NCBI GenBank assembly: GCA_003427395.1
Contig: BFEA01000091.1
Coordinates: 1,033,731-1,097,730 of the forward strand
Source: Chara braunii
Lineage: Eukaryota > Streptophyta > Charophyceae > Charales > Characeae
Direction: 5' to 3'
DNA: 64,000 nt
The position numbers and the translations under genes were made by a program. This document shows positions 33,811 to 45,780 of the stretch, in pieces (positions within the stretch are counted from its first letter, which is position 1; each line of letters begins with the position of its first letter). The notes under the pieces are model-generated. The model saw only the letters and a list, made by a program, of their open reading frames with translations. It did not search any database and was not told the origin of the DNA.

Positions 33811-33980
33811 CCGACGGGTAGGTAGCTCAGTTGGTACACCCCTGAACTGAACTGAACTGGACTGTTGAACTACTGATTACTGACTGACATGAGTTCTTTT
33901 TTTTTTTTTTCTGGGATGACATGAGTTCGGACTCCACTGCCAGTGGGAGATAAGGATTGAAATGCAACAATTCTTAACTA
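33811..33980 (+). mobile_element. tRNA-like SINE candidate
   Basis: TAGCTCAGTTGG (33823-33834) fits the Pol III A-box consensus exactly and is preceded by GGTAGG as in a tRNA 5' end. GAGTTCGGACTCC (33923-33935) is close to a B box. A 20-base insertion plus its 12-base duplication lies between them; without it the boxes are about 57 bases apart. A SINE or an old tRNA relic are both possible. Confidence 0.35.
33885..33928 (-). mobile_element. Minimal retro-insertion with 12-bp target duplication
   Basis: TGACATGAGTTC occurs at 33885-33896 and 33917-33928 around T14CTGGGA. Read on the minus strand this is TCCCAG followed by A14, an extremely 5'-truncated polyA insertion by LINE machinery. Confidence 0.7.
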
Positions 33981-34121
33981 CCTAAGGGCTGTCGGCAGGA
34001 TGACAATGATATATCAAGGCACAATCATGATATCTGAAGGCCTCAGTTGGCACACCCAGGATTCCATGAACTGTTGAAATAGGGTGCCGGTCCGGAGTTG
34101 GAATCCAGAATGACGGAACCA

Positions 34122-34293
34122 GGGCCGTGGTCCCATTAGCAAAGATCGTCGGATTGAATGCCTGACTGAATGTGGACGTGTTTGAGGACAGGAGCAGGAA
34201 ATCGAGACAGAACGGCTTTTTCTGTATCTCTGCATAAAACATAGCCAGATTCAGGATTTCTATCCTATCCCCTTCGCTAGTGGGACCTCGACC
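34122..34293 (+). mobile_element. Palindromic MITE family B, copy 3
   Basis: GGGCCGTGGTCCCATTAGC and the inverted GCTAGTGGGACCTCGACCC, with family B interior (GAATGCCTGA, ACATAGCCAGATTCAGG). Confidence 0.75.
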
Positions 34294-34316
34294 CAGATGA
34301 TGGAACAAGATGAATG

Positions 34317-34357
<41 letters not shown>

Positions 34358-34470
34358 GAAAGCGTGCATTTNTNTTTCATAATAGCTGTCATGGGACGAG
34401 GCCGGGGACCTCACAATTCAACCCGGAGTTATCCTGGCAGCCTCAGCCAGTTTCGCTTACGAGCATAGCT
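34317..34470 (-). mobile_element. LINE 3'-end fragment, minus strand
   Basis: T-rich tract 34317-34356 is the tail; GAGGCCGGGGACCTCACAAT and AACCCGGAGTTATCCTGGCA are the reverse complement of the LINE 3' UTR at 29600-29660. Confidence 0.75.
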
Positions 34471-34688
34471 CAGATCTCAGAATACTGCACAAAATAACCC
34501 ACCGCCTGACCAAGTGTTGGTGATTAATTCGAATTCGAAACTGCGCACGCTTGTCCTGGATCTTTAAAGACAAACGCCTGTCTCCCAGTCCCGTACATGA
34601 ATGCTATTTCTGAATTACCTACCAGTGGGGCGCCTGGGGCCGCGTCAGCTCGATGACGATATCTCAAGGGCCCACCCAGCGTTTTTTT

Positions 34689-34723
<35 letters not shown>

Positions 34724-34762
34724 TGTGTGTTGGTAACTGCCTCTGATATAATTAGGTGTGTA
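34471..34762. other. Short spacer with (T)n(GT)n, no gene
   Basis: Unassigned sequence ending in T30 (34681-34710) and (GT)10. Confidence 0.5.
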
Positions 34763-34779
34763 TGACGGACGTTGGACCC

Positions 34780-34878
34780 GGGGCCAAGTCCCAGTTACCC
34801 GAAATCTCAACTTCTGACCGTAGATTCGGAAGATCAACGGCCCCAAATGAAGAATCAGCGTAAGTGGGACTTGGCCCC
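34780..34878 (+). mobile_element. Palindromic MITE family A, copy 2
   Basis: GGGGCCAAGTCCCAGTTAC at the left and GTAAGTGGGACTTGGCCCC at the right. Inserted directly after GACGTTGGACCCG, the LINE 3' UTR motif, whose continuation TTCCCAGCAGGTGCAG appears after the MITE. Confidence 0.75.
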
Positions 34879-34915
34879 AGCTTCCCGTTTCCCAGCAGGT
34901 GCAGTTCCTCACGCC

Positions 34916-35022
34916 GGGGCAAGGTCCCACTTACAAGAATTATTAAGCGATATTGACCGTAGATGGCAAAGATCAACGGCCAGAATCTCTTAATCCGTGC
35001 AAGTGGGACCTTCCTTGCCCCC
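34916..35022 (+). mobile_element. Palindromic MITE family A, copy 3
   Basis: GGGGCAAGGTCCCACTTAC at the left and GTGCAAGTGGGACCTTCC at the right, centre with TTGACCGTAGATGG. Lies in the same LINE remnant, 37 bases after copy 2. Confidence 0.75.
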
Positions 35023-35072
35023 GCCGGATAGACAGGAGCCATCAATCATTATGATGGCATTTCACAGGCTTG

Positions 35073-35362
35073 GAGCAAGGTCCCACTACTACCGTCTTCC
35101 CCCGAACACAACGCACCCTGATTTTTTTTCACTGTATCGGGCTGGAAACATACCTTGTATACGTTGATTTTCAGGGTGCGTTATGTTCGGGGGAAGAGGG
35201 TAGTAGCATAGAGGATGGGATTGAACGCCTGAATCTGGACGGATTTCAAGGAGAGAAGCTGATCAGTAGCCACACTAGCCATTGTATGCACCTGCACGAC
35301 AATCTCGTCCAGATTCAGAGGTAAAATCCAATCCTCCCTCCTTAGCTAGTGGGACCTCACCA
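35073..35362 (+). mobile_element. Palindromic MITE family B, copy 4, split by family C
   Basis: GAGCAAGGTCCCACTA at the left and GCTAGTGGGACCTCACC at the right enclose a family B interior (GAACGCCTGAATCTGGACGG, CGTCCAGATTCAGAGG). The left arm is interrupted by the element at 35088-35206. Confidence 0.75.
35088..35206 (+). mobile_element. Palindromic MITE family C, copy 2
   Basis: CTACTACCGTCTTCCCCCGA and TCGGGGGAAGAGGGTAGTAG form near-perfect inverted ends. ACAACGCACCCTGA pairs with TCAGGGTGCGTTAT. Confidence 0.8.
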
Positions 35363-35610
35363 CTGGTGCCGATCTTATGGTTCCAGCAGGCTTGCACCTG
35401 ATGTTCAACTCAGACAATTTGAGACAAAAAAAAAAAAAATCCCAAAAAAATCCCCAACGATGCACTCAAGCTGTTCGGGAGCCAGGCACCCAAAGAAAAA
35501 ACGAGGGCCGGATACCAAAAAGAAAAGGACTGATGGTTAATGGAAGCCCCAAAATTCGGTTCGTTTTTGGCGCATCCCCAGACCCCAGAAGCAACGCGGT
35601 GGAAAATAAA

Positions 35611-35726
35611 CTACCCGTCTTCACCCGAATACAACGTACGGTCATTATAGCTGTATCTAGACTGAAAGATGCCTCAAATACAGCTATGATGACCGTACGT
35701 TGTATTCGGGGGAAGAAGGTAGGTAG
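35611..35726 (+). mobile_element. Palindromic MITE family C, copy 3
   Basis: CTACCCGTCTTCACCCGAAT and ATTCGGGGGAAGAAGGTAG are inverted; the interior ACGTACGGTCATTATAGCTG pairs with CAGCTATGATGACCGTACGT, so the whole element is one palindrome. It lies outside other MITEs. Confidence 0.8.
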
Positions 35727-35975
35727 TTATGACAGATACAAAGGAAGATGCTACGATATTGGACCTGTTGCTTTTGCTGGTGAAGAGAATCAGTATACTG
35801 CATATGTTGCTTATCCTCTTTATTTATTTGAAATAAAAATGATTTATTTGAAATAAACAATGCGGGCTCGAAGATGACAGCAGAAGAAGGACAGCTGACT
35901 TTGGACGTCCTACCGTTCCAACGAACTCGGATCATGGCGAATCTGATGTAAGTGAAGCAATGCCAGTGAAGGGCT

Positions 35976-37120
<1,145 letters not shown>

Positions 37121-37219
37121 GGTACTTTCATTGCGCTTTCCGAACTCGCGCCAGGTTTCTTTGCCTACTCATGTATTTTTTTGCGCCCCCTATGAAGCTC
37201 AAATGTGACATGAAGGTAC
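37121..37219 (+). mobile_element. Short inverted-repeat element, family H
   Basis: GGTACTTTCATTGCGC at the left and ATGTGACATGAAGGTAC at the right are inverted. The same ends occur around 44911-45902 and the right end again at 63974-63996. Confidence 0.5.
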
Positions 37220-37619
37220 TTTCGTCAAATATATATATATATATATATAATTATTATTATTATTATTATTATTTCGGGTTAAGGAAATACAGAAAGTGAT
37301 ATCCGCCGCAACTTGTTGTCGAGATTCCGTGAATAGAAGAGCTGTCAATGTTTTTCTGACTTTTTCATTTATAGAAATTGAAATCTGCTGGTGCAGCTTG
37401 TTGAGGTATGTTTTCTACTACAAGTGACCAATGCACGTCTTCTTTTCTATCAAACAGCCGTTTGTGTACAATTGGCCTGCTTTTGGCCATTGCTCGTATT
37501 CTGTCTGAATGATATCGTGGTTCAGATAATATGGAGAAATTACAGAAATACTGGCTTGGAGAAGTATGATAGCGCATAATATACTGGTCCGACCGTGTAT
37601 CACAAAAAAAAAATATATT

Positions 37620-37785
37620 CCTGGAAAGTTGCAGAAATACCGTTTTCAAAAAGTTGTAGCAAAAAAAAAAATATTCGTGGAAATTTGCAGAAATACCGTT
37701 TTCAAAAAGTTATCACAACCCCAACCCTCCCCCTGGAAAGTTGCGGAAATACCGTTTTCAAAAAGTTATCGCAAAAAAAAAAAAG
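37620..37785 (+). repeat. Three tandem units of about 57 bp
   Basis: GAAATACCGTTTTCAAAAAG occurs three times at intervals of about 55-60 bases, each followed by a short A or C/A tract. No coding frame. Confidence 0.85.
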
Positions 37786-37889
37786 AAAAGAGACATTGTC
37801 AACTGCGCCTGTGACGGCCGCTGAGCTTCAAATTCGCAGGAATAACAGCTGACTGCAATCTGAACGCAGTGCAGTTTGAAACTGCAAAA

Positions 37890-40800
37890 CAAACAGGTAC
37901 TGTGGAGGGACTGGGATTCTGATCCATAAAGAGCTGGAAACGAGGGTCATCGATTATATGGTAGATCTCTTGGGACGCTGGGTGTGGGTGAAGCTCACAG
38001 TAGACGAGGAGGATCGGACAGTAATGTCCCTATACCTCCCCACAGACTACAATGAGCGCGCTCACTTCATAGCGGAACTTCCAGGTCTGATCCCTAAATC
38101 AGAAAACTTAATCCTGGCCGTGGACTGGAACACAATAATAAATCCAGGGCTTGACAGCCCTAGAGTGACTCCGATCAGGACAGATACGAGGCTGCTGAAA
38201 GCCTTCATGGTCTCGCAGAACCTCACAGATGTATACAGAACATTCCACCCAGATAGTCACGGTTACACGTGGGTTGGTTCTCGCTCCCCTCCTGCTCGCA
38301 GAAGACTGGACTTTACGTTGTTGAGGGGCAGTCCATGGAATAACTGTACCAAGGCAGAAATTGGTTCCTCATACATGTCGGACCATCGCCCAGTTGTAGC
38401 AGACTTTAATCGTCCACAGGTGAAAAAGTTTGGACCGTCCTATTTTAAGTTTAATACGAATCATTTGAAGGACGAAGGAGTGGTGGATTGGATAAAACAT
38501 CATTTGACCCAATGGCCACAAGCTAGACCGCTGTTTGATGAAGAAAACCAATGGCTGGAGGTGGGCTTTAGAATCCTTCAAGGATCCCTGAGCAACACCT
38601 CTAGAATTAAAGCAAACAAAGAAAAAGGGAGGGAGATGGTGCTGACGGCAGAAATACAGAAGGCAGAAGCAGAATTGGGGAAGCACCCAGTCTTGGATGC
38701 CTATTGGACAGCGAAGCGCACAAGGAAAATTCAAGCCCTAGAAAAAATGGAAATTAAAAGGCAGGAACAGTGGACTCAGTGGCTGGCCCAGCGAAATATA
38801 ATATCAGGGGACCGGATGACGGAGGACACTTTCCGTAGGCTTATATTACAGAAAGCTAGACCTCCAATGAATCAACTAGCACACCCCTTCTCCATTCAGC
38901 AGACGGTGACTGAGGATGTTGATCAGATGTGTGTTTACGCTCGTCTATATTTCCATGTCATTTTAACGACGAGGCGCCCGTTTGATAGTATGACATCGGA
39001 TTTGAAGGAAAACTCCCCTTTTTGGAATCTCACTCAAGCTAGGCTGACTCCCCAAGCACGTTTGGACTTAGGCAGACCTATAACTGAGGACGAGCTACTG
39101 CTGGCAGCTAAACAAATGGCTAAAGGTAAGTGCCCAGGGGATGATGGGCTACCTATTGAAGTTTATCTAGCGGTGTGGCCACAGATTTGCCCCTACTTAG
39201 TTAAATGCTATAACGGAGTCTTGGAAGGGGGGAAGCTCACAAAGGGCATGATGAACGGAATTATCACATTACTATACAAGAAAGGGGAAAAATCTGAAAT
39301 AAGGAATTGGCGGCCTATCTCAGTCTTAAACGTGTCATACAAAGTACTGGCTAAAACACTGGCATTAAGCTTAGCCAGATATCTGCCAGACCTCATTCAA
39401 AAAGATCAAGGGGCCTTTGTAAAGCACAGATCAATCATGAAAATATAGCAGCCACCATACAGGGGCTGGAGATAATTGCATCTAGAATCAGAATGTTGCA
39501 GTCTTTCTCCTGGACATGGAGAAAGCTTATGATAGAGTGGGATGGGCCTTTGTAACAACGACCCTGAAACATATGGGTTTTGGTCATATGTTTGTGAAAT
39601 GGGTAGCCACAATGTACTCAACGGCAACAGCATCCGTAATGGTGAATGGATATAAATCACAATCTTTTGCATTATCCCGATCTCTCAGACAAGGGTGCCC
39701 ATTGGCACCATTGCTGTTTGTTGTACACATGGAGGTTCTTTTAGACAACATAAGATACAGTAATCAGATTACAGGTCTTAAGTTGCAAAACCAGATTCAA
39801 TGGAAAGGAGGAGCGCTGGCTGATGATTTAAGAATAGCCTGCACTAACAGTCGACCATGCCTGATTGCATTAAGGAAAGTCTTAAATACCTACTGTGAAT
39901 TGTCAGAAGCCTCGATCAATTGGAGTAAATCTGTATATTTTTTACCCAAGGATTATACATTGGAAGTAAATTGGGGTTTGAAGCAGGTACCAGCAGACTC
40001 GTCGGAACGGTTCCTGGGTGTGCAGGTTGCGCTATCGAACAATGCTGATCTTCAGGACTCAATGCTGGTGGAAAGATTTGCGAACAGAATATCTAGTTGG
40101 AGCCACAGAAGACACCTCTCACTGGTGGGGAGGGCTTTGATAATCCAGGCAGCAGGGTTCTCTGTCTTATGGTTTGTTCTATCTACTCACCTATTGGGGG
40201 ACAAGGCATACAAAGATATTAAGAGAGCGGCAACTAGACTTCTATGGAAACCGGAGGCAAATGAAGATCAGAACTTCCTTTCAAAGGTGGCGTGGGAAAC
40301 GATAACTTTTCCGAAGGATGAAGGGGGTCTAGGTTTGTTGGACCCGAAACATCAGAATCTAGCTCTGCTTGTAAAGTGGCCAGTTAAGGCCTTACTAGAG
40401 GACCCCTCTACCCCCTGGCTCTCCCTGGCAATATACATTTTAAGTAGAGAATGGGAGCTGTGTGGACCTGATGATGCGTTAGCATGTTTATTAATCCGCT
40501 CGTTTGTGAATAAAAAGGTAAAGTCTGTTTTTTGGACAAGTGTCCTCTCCGCCTGGCAAAAACTCTTTCCATCAGAAAGGGAATCACCCAGCTCGAAGGA
40601 AACAGTCCTGAATCAAATCTTGTTTGAAAATCCGTTGATTGTCAATGACTCGGGGTCCCCTTTTTCGGCCCATGACTCGGCTGGGAAGTTTGGAAAGGCT
40701 TGGGTAGAAAAGGGGATAGTGAGAGTCAGAGACGTATGGGATCTGAGTCACAACAGATGGAAGGAAACATCAGAGATTAAAAAGCAGTTAGGGAGACTCA

Positions 40801-42244
40801 GACATATCACAGTCAGATTGGAGGCGATTCAGAAGGCGATCCCTCAGAGTTGGTTAGGCCTGTTGAGAGGAACTAGCCACCCAGGGAAAGATATGTGGGT
40901 AATCACACAGTTATATCAGGATCGGGTATTACAAGTTACGGATAATCTGGGTGAGGATGGTTGGGCGGTGACGGAATGGACACAGCCAACAGATTTTTCA
41001 TATAGTAAAGCTTTGGTGAAGAGTGGGAGCTCACGCATATCCTCTATGCAAGGGTGTACAGAGGTGGCGGTCAGGACAAAGACAAAGAGAGCCCCGGCGG
41101 GAGGAACTTTAATTACAGAAGCATCTCTTCCAATGGGATTGGTTTCGCTGGGGAAAGCCCCGGTAGACTGCAGAACGATTGGCTGGTGGCAAAACCAGGC
41201 TCAAAGGACCATAGGGCTGGATGAGTACTCTACCAAGGAGGGAACAAGACTGTTGAGACAGAAAGTCCGAAAACCACCAGGCGTAGCGGCAAACAAGCGT
41301 AGACATGATCAAGGGTTACTCTCAATTCCAACAGATCACTTAACAACGTCGTGGAAGCAACTAAAACAGTTGCCCTCACAACGGCTATCAAGTATTTCAT
41401 GGTTACAATCTATGGCGGCCACAGCGTCTGCAACGTACTTGGTTGCTAAAGGGATGGAAATCCCATCGAATTGTATTCGCTGTAAATGGAATTGGGACGA
41501 CTCCCGGAATCTATGGCTGACGTGTCCAGCATCGAGAAGGATATGGGACTGGTGGAAACATCACTGGGATAAGATTACAAACAACAGTTTTTCCTGGTCC
41601 GATGAGTGGATCTTGAATGGCATTCATGAAGTTACAAACTCCAAGGAAAATGAATGGCTGTATGTTGCTCAGGCAGTTCGAGCAATTATCATGAAGATTA
41701 TTTGGGATGACAGGAATGATCAGCTGTTCAAAAGTGAGTATACGGCAGACAATGCAATCAAGAACAAGATTGATCAGCAAATCAGGACTACCATATACAG
41801 CGACTGGCTACGCAGATTAAACGGAGGGAGCAGGTTCAAGCATAGAAAATGGTTTTGGGACACCTGGGGGAGAGACTCCAGACTAGCAAAGCTTACTGCA
41901 GAAGGCAGGTTATGCATTGCACCCTGGCTTCTCTCCCCAACAGGGCATGGGGAGCGTTTTAGCTCTCCACCATGATTTAGCTTTGGAAGAACAGAAGAGA
42001 GAATTTTCATTTGGATGTTACAGTAGAAGTCAATACAGGTGGAAGAATTTTCTTGTTTCGTTTTTTGGAGATTCAGTTGGGGAGGGACACTGGACCCGGT
42101 TTCCAGGAGCCTATCTGGGTAAGGGCCCCAGTTCTGTTTGGTCTGTCACCGGGCTGATTTGTAGGGGCGTATTCCCGGGCCCCTGTCTCTCATTTGCAAT
42201 GAAAATTTTTTTCTCCAAAAAAAAAAAAAAAAAAAAAAAAAAAA
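37890..42244 (+). mobile_element. 5'-truncated LINE with polyA tail
   Basis: Starts inside the endonuclease domain, has no ORF1, and ends with the 3' UTR motif GGGACACTGGACCCGG and A28 at 42217-42244. Protein blocks match the 22514 LINE throughout, so it is a related subfamily. Confidence 0.9.
37892..41975 (+). pseudogene. LINE ORF2, N-terminally truncated, two frameshifts
   Basis: The first readable codons give GGTGILIHKELE, the middle of the APE endonuclease; the Asn and Glu boxes are missing. VDWNTIINPG replaces the usual GDWN, then RRLDFTLL and SDHRPVVADF. RT opens with GEKSEIRNWRPISVLN and DQGAFVKHRSI, where frame breaks near 39430 and 39490 occur. From 39516 a clean 819-codon frame follows: MEKAYDRVGW, RSLRQGCPLAPLLF, ALADDLRIAC (catalytic ADD at 39819-39827), then the connector and a zf-RVT motif CIRCKWNWDDSRNLWLTCP near 41470-41530, ending RKWFWDTWGRDSRLAKL and GHGERFSSPP. 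That long open stretch implies fairly recent insertion. Confidence 0.9.
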
Positions 42245-42513
42245 CCCAGGTACCAGTAGCGGGTACCGGTCCTGCCAGTTCAACAATTGGCAAAAATGGG
42301 AGGTACCACCGTACCGGTACTGGTACTGGTACCGGTCGTTTCCCCAGGGCCCAGGGGTGTGGCCTAGGCATCTCGGTCGTGGCCTAGACATCTCGGGCGT
42401 GGCGGAGACATCTCTTGTTGACCTGTCGTATATCGTTCTGGCTTGTCTGAACTCCTTGTTGACATCCCCTCCTTCTCCGCAGTGGCGGATTTTTAAACTA
42501 TTGTGCTAAATCG
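42245..42513 (+). other. Spacer with GGTACC/GGTACT repeats
   Basis: 42247-42345 has many GGTACC and (GGTACT)n units forming short palindromes, and GGCCTAGRCATCTCGG is repeated near 42360-42410. No gene. Confidence 0.5.
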
Positions 42514-43690
42514 GTGTCGACAGGATTATCGGTTGATGGGTTTGGAAAAAGTTATCGGTTGATGGGTTTGGAAAAAGTGGGGAAGTGGCAAGCGAAGGGT
42601 TCACTTGGAAGGGCGTACTGTATCCCAAAGCATAAAGACGTCATGCGTTGGCTACCTATCTGTCCCTCCTTTTCTGAGTGCGTAGCAAACATGTCTCATA
42701 ACATGCTGTTAATCAATTGCTTTGGCATCTACCCGAGAAGTCCAACTTGAATTTGAGAAATTGAAATAATTATTGAGAAGCATGGTGGACTTGCTGAAGA
42801 TTGTACACAAAATCAATAAGTTGATGCGAAAGGGCGATAATTGATCGGCGCTTCTTTCGACATAAAAGAGATGTTTTCTAACCTTAGGCTACCCCATGCT
42901 TCTATCCTGAGGGAGGTCGAGTGGGTTTTGGATTGTTGGTCGGCTGAAGGAGTGAAAGGAGGAAAAGAAGAGGGTTGGATATACATGTCATTCACAACGC
43001 TGTTGGCCTTTGTTTCGTTTGAACTATGCAATACGTTTGTGGTGGCCGAGGGTCAGCTGCTGCAGCAAACAGTAGGCATTCCCATGGGAAAGTCCTCAAG
43101 CCCAATGCTTGCTTGACAATTTTTACTGTGTGCCTATAATGAGTTTTAAATTACCTTTTTGTCTTCCCTTCTTTCCGATATGAGGAGGTTCCATGGTTTT
43201 CGCCTCGTACATGACGTTTCAGTTTTCGCGATCTGCAGAATGAATGATTCAACATCCGTCTCTCATGGTCAGACTCTGTCTTTCATTGATAAATTTAGAG
43301 TCTGCTATCATTACAATTTTACCCTGGAACAGACAAATGATGGAATGAGCTGGGAGTTTTTGGGATGTGTTTTGAAAGTCTTGGACGGTCACAGGTGACT
43401 CAGGTCCTGGAGGGCTTAGGATGTATAGCGATGCACAAGGATCAGAGAAATTTGAATCTGATGGGTTGTTGACGGTAAGTTGGTGTTCCAAAGTTTGCAG
43501 GATTTCTGTTCCTATTCCAGTCTACAACAGAAGTTGGCGGTAATCTGTTCCTTTTTGCACAGAGCTCGCACACATACTACTGTGCCAGGTACCGAAATTG
43601 CCTTCCTCCTTACGCTAAAGATTGAGTTGTGGAAGCGGATGTATCCGTGGATGCATCCGCGGGGTCGAGCTCGGAGGGCGGCAACATATA
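42514..43690 (+). pseudogene. Penelope-like reverse transcriptase remnant
   Basis: Several frames give RT-like blocks in the right order. IPKHKDVMRWLPICPSF (42620-42680) fits the fingers motif with PKxHK and RPI. ASFDIKEMFSNL (42850) fits the first catalytic Asp block of Penelope-type RTs. QTVGIPMGKSSSPMLA (43066-43115) is the QGxxMGxxxSPxLA block. FHGFRLVHDVSVFAI (43190-43235) occupies the place of the YVDD box, with VHD replacing VDD. WEFLGCVL and SFLHRARTHTT follow. Stops and at least three frame changes separate them. A group II-like or other RT is less likely given the order. No GIY-YIG endonuclease was seen. Confidence 0.5.
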
Positions 43691-43767
43691 TGGCCGCGTC
43701 CGCGGCTGGCCTCGTCCACGCCACGGACGTGAATTTACCATATTTTTCCTAATTTATTTAATAAGCC

Positions 43768-43814
43768 AAAAAAAAAAAAAAGGGGGTTGTAGGGATTTTT
43801 AATCCCTGCAACCC
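43768..43814 (+). repeat. A tract and hairpin
   Basis: A14 is followed by GGGGTTGTAGGGAT and, after TTTTA, ATCCCTGCAACCCC: a 14-bp stem with one G-T pair. Confidence 0.6.
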
Positions 43815-44028
43815 CATATTTTTGTTTTTGGAAAAAGATCATGTTAAAGAATTATAAAAAATCAAAACATAAAAGGTTGAGAAGAGAAATTGAAAAATAA
43901 ATCAAAATTCTTTGTATTCTTCACTTTTACATAATTTTTTTATTTTTTTTTGTTGTGTAATAAGGAAACAATCAAGGAAAAAAAAAAAAAAGTTCTTTTC
44001 TTTTTTTCATTCCTTTATTGTTTCCTTA

Positions 44029-44034
<6 letters not shown>

Positions 44035-44125
<91 letters not shown>

Positions 44126-44825
44126 NNNNNNNNNNNNNNNNNNNNNNNNNNNNNNNNNNNNNNNNNNNNNNNNNNNNNNNNNNNNNNNNNNNNNNNNNNN
44201 NNNNNNNNNNNNNNNNNNNNNNNNNNNNNNNNNNNNNNNNNNNNNNNNNNNNNNNNNNNNNNNNNNNNNNNNNNNNNNNNNNNNNNNNNNNNNNNNNNNN
44301 NNNNNNNNNNNNNNNNNNNNNNNNNNNNNNNNNNNNNNNNNNNNNNNNNNNNNNNNNNNNNNNNNNNNNNNNNNNNNNNNNNNNNNNNNNNNNNNNNNNN
44401 NNNNNNNNNNNNNNNNNNNNNNNNNNNNNNNNNNNNNNNNNNNNNNNNNNNNNNNNNNNNNNNNNNNNNNNNNNNNNNNNNNNNNNNNNNNNNNNNNNNN
44501 NNNNNNNNNNNNNNNNNNNNNNNNNNNNNNNNNNNNNNNNNNNNNNNNNNNNNNNNNNNNNNNNNNNNNNNNNNNNNNNNNNNNNNNNNNNNNNNNNNNN
44601 NNNNNNNNNNNNNNNNNNNNNNNNNNNNNNNNNNNNNNNNNNNNNNNNNNNNNNNNNNNNNNNNNNNNNNNNNNNNNNNNNNNNNNNNNNNNNNNNNNNN
44701 NNNNNNNNNNNNNNNNNNNNNNNNNNNNNNNNNNNNNNNNNNNNNNNNNNNNNNNNNNNNNNNNNNNNNNNNNNNNNNNNNNNNNNNNNNNNNNNNNNNN
44801 NNNNNNNNNNNNNNNNNNNNNNNNN
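44035..44825. other. (GT)n microsatellite and assembly gap
   Basis: GT units from 44035 to 44125 lead into 700 N (44126-44825); a T tract follows the gap. Confidence 0.95.
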
Positions 44826-44945
44826 TTTTTTTTTTTTTTTTTTTTTTTTTTCTTTTTTTTTTTTTTTCTTTCCCCATCTGACACCATGGCCAACCCCGAC
44901 CACTGCCGTTGGTACTTTCATTACTTTCATTGCTTTTTTTTCAAA

Positions 44946-45780
44946 CTCAGGGCCTCGCCGCACCACATTTTCGACAGTTTCTCTTCGCCACACAGGCTGT
45001 CGAAGTCGGAGACGGGGAAAAAATTCTCCAGTTGTCAGAGCATGCTTCTCTACAGCTCCTGTCGAAAGTTGTTGAATCCCATACTTTCGAAAGTATAGGG
45101 AAAAAAATTCTCTACAGCCTGCTACTCCCATACTTTCGACACTCCTCGGCTGCGCCGTCGACTTCTCTTCCAAATTCGGTGAGGGGGGGTAAGGTCGGGA
45201 TGGACTAATGCTTGTCGTACCCTCTGGCGCGTTTGCATTCACAAGTGCATGCACTCTACAGTGCTGTGTGGCTAAAAGGGGGCAAAGGGCCTCGCCACAC
45301 CACTCTTGAAACCCGGTTTTTAAGAGTTGGAGCCGTCGCCACACAGCCACTTGAGAGTTGTGGCCCGAAAACTCTTTCGAGAGTTGTCAGAACCTCGTTT
45401 TGAGAGTAGCTCTTGAAACTCCTAAACGCCCAGCCTGCAGCACCGCGCTTTTCAAGCGTCCTCCCGAGGGCACTCGAAGGACTCTCGATTTTCGAGAGCT
45501 GTCGGGCCGTTATCCTGACGCCATTCGGAAAAAACAAAGCTGCACGACTGTCGTTTTCCATCGTTTGTCCAACACCATCACGCTTTCGAGAGTGCTGTGT
45601 GGCGAGGGGCCCGGAACTCTTGAAAACCCAACTCCTGAGAACGTCTGACAGCTCTTGAAAAATATCCCTGTTTCAAGAGTGGTGTGGCGAGGCCCAAACT
45701 GTGGAATGGAGGCTGTCGAATTTGTTCTGACAGCCGTCGAATTTTTTCGCGTTTCCACTGTGGTGCTGCGAGGCCCTCAG
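44946..45780 (+). mobile_element. Inverted-repeat element family G, outer copy
   Basis: CTCAGGGCCTCGCCGCACCA at the left and TGGTGCTGCGAGGCCCTCAG at the right are inverted. The interior is rich in TCGAAAGT/CGAGAGT motifs and includes a second family G element. Confidence 0.6.
45287..45699 (+). mobile_element. Inverted-repeat element family G, inner copy
   Basis: GGCCTCGCCACACCACTCTT and its exact inverted partner near 45678-45698 form perfect 25-bp TIRs around 413 bases. No ORF. The interior repeats CTTTCGAGAG-type motifs. Confidence 0.75.
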
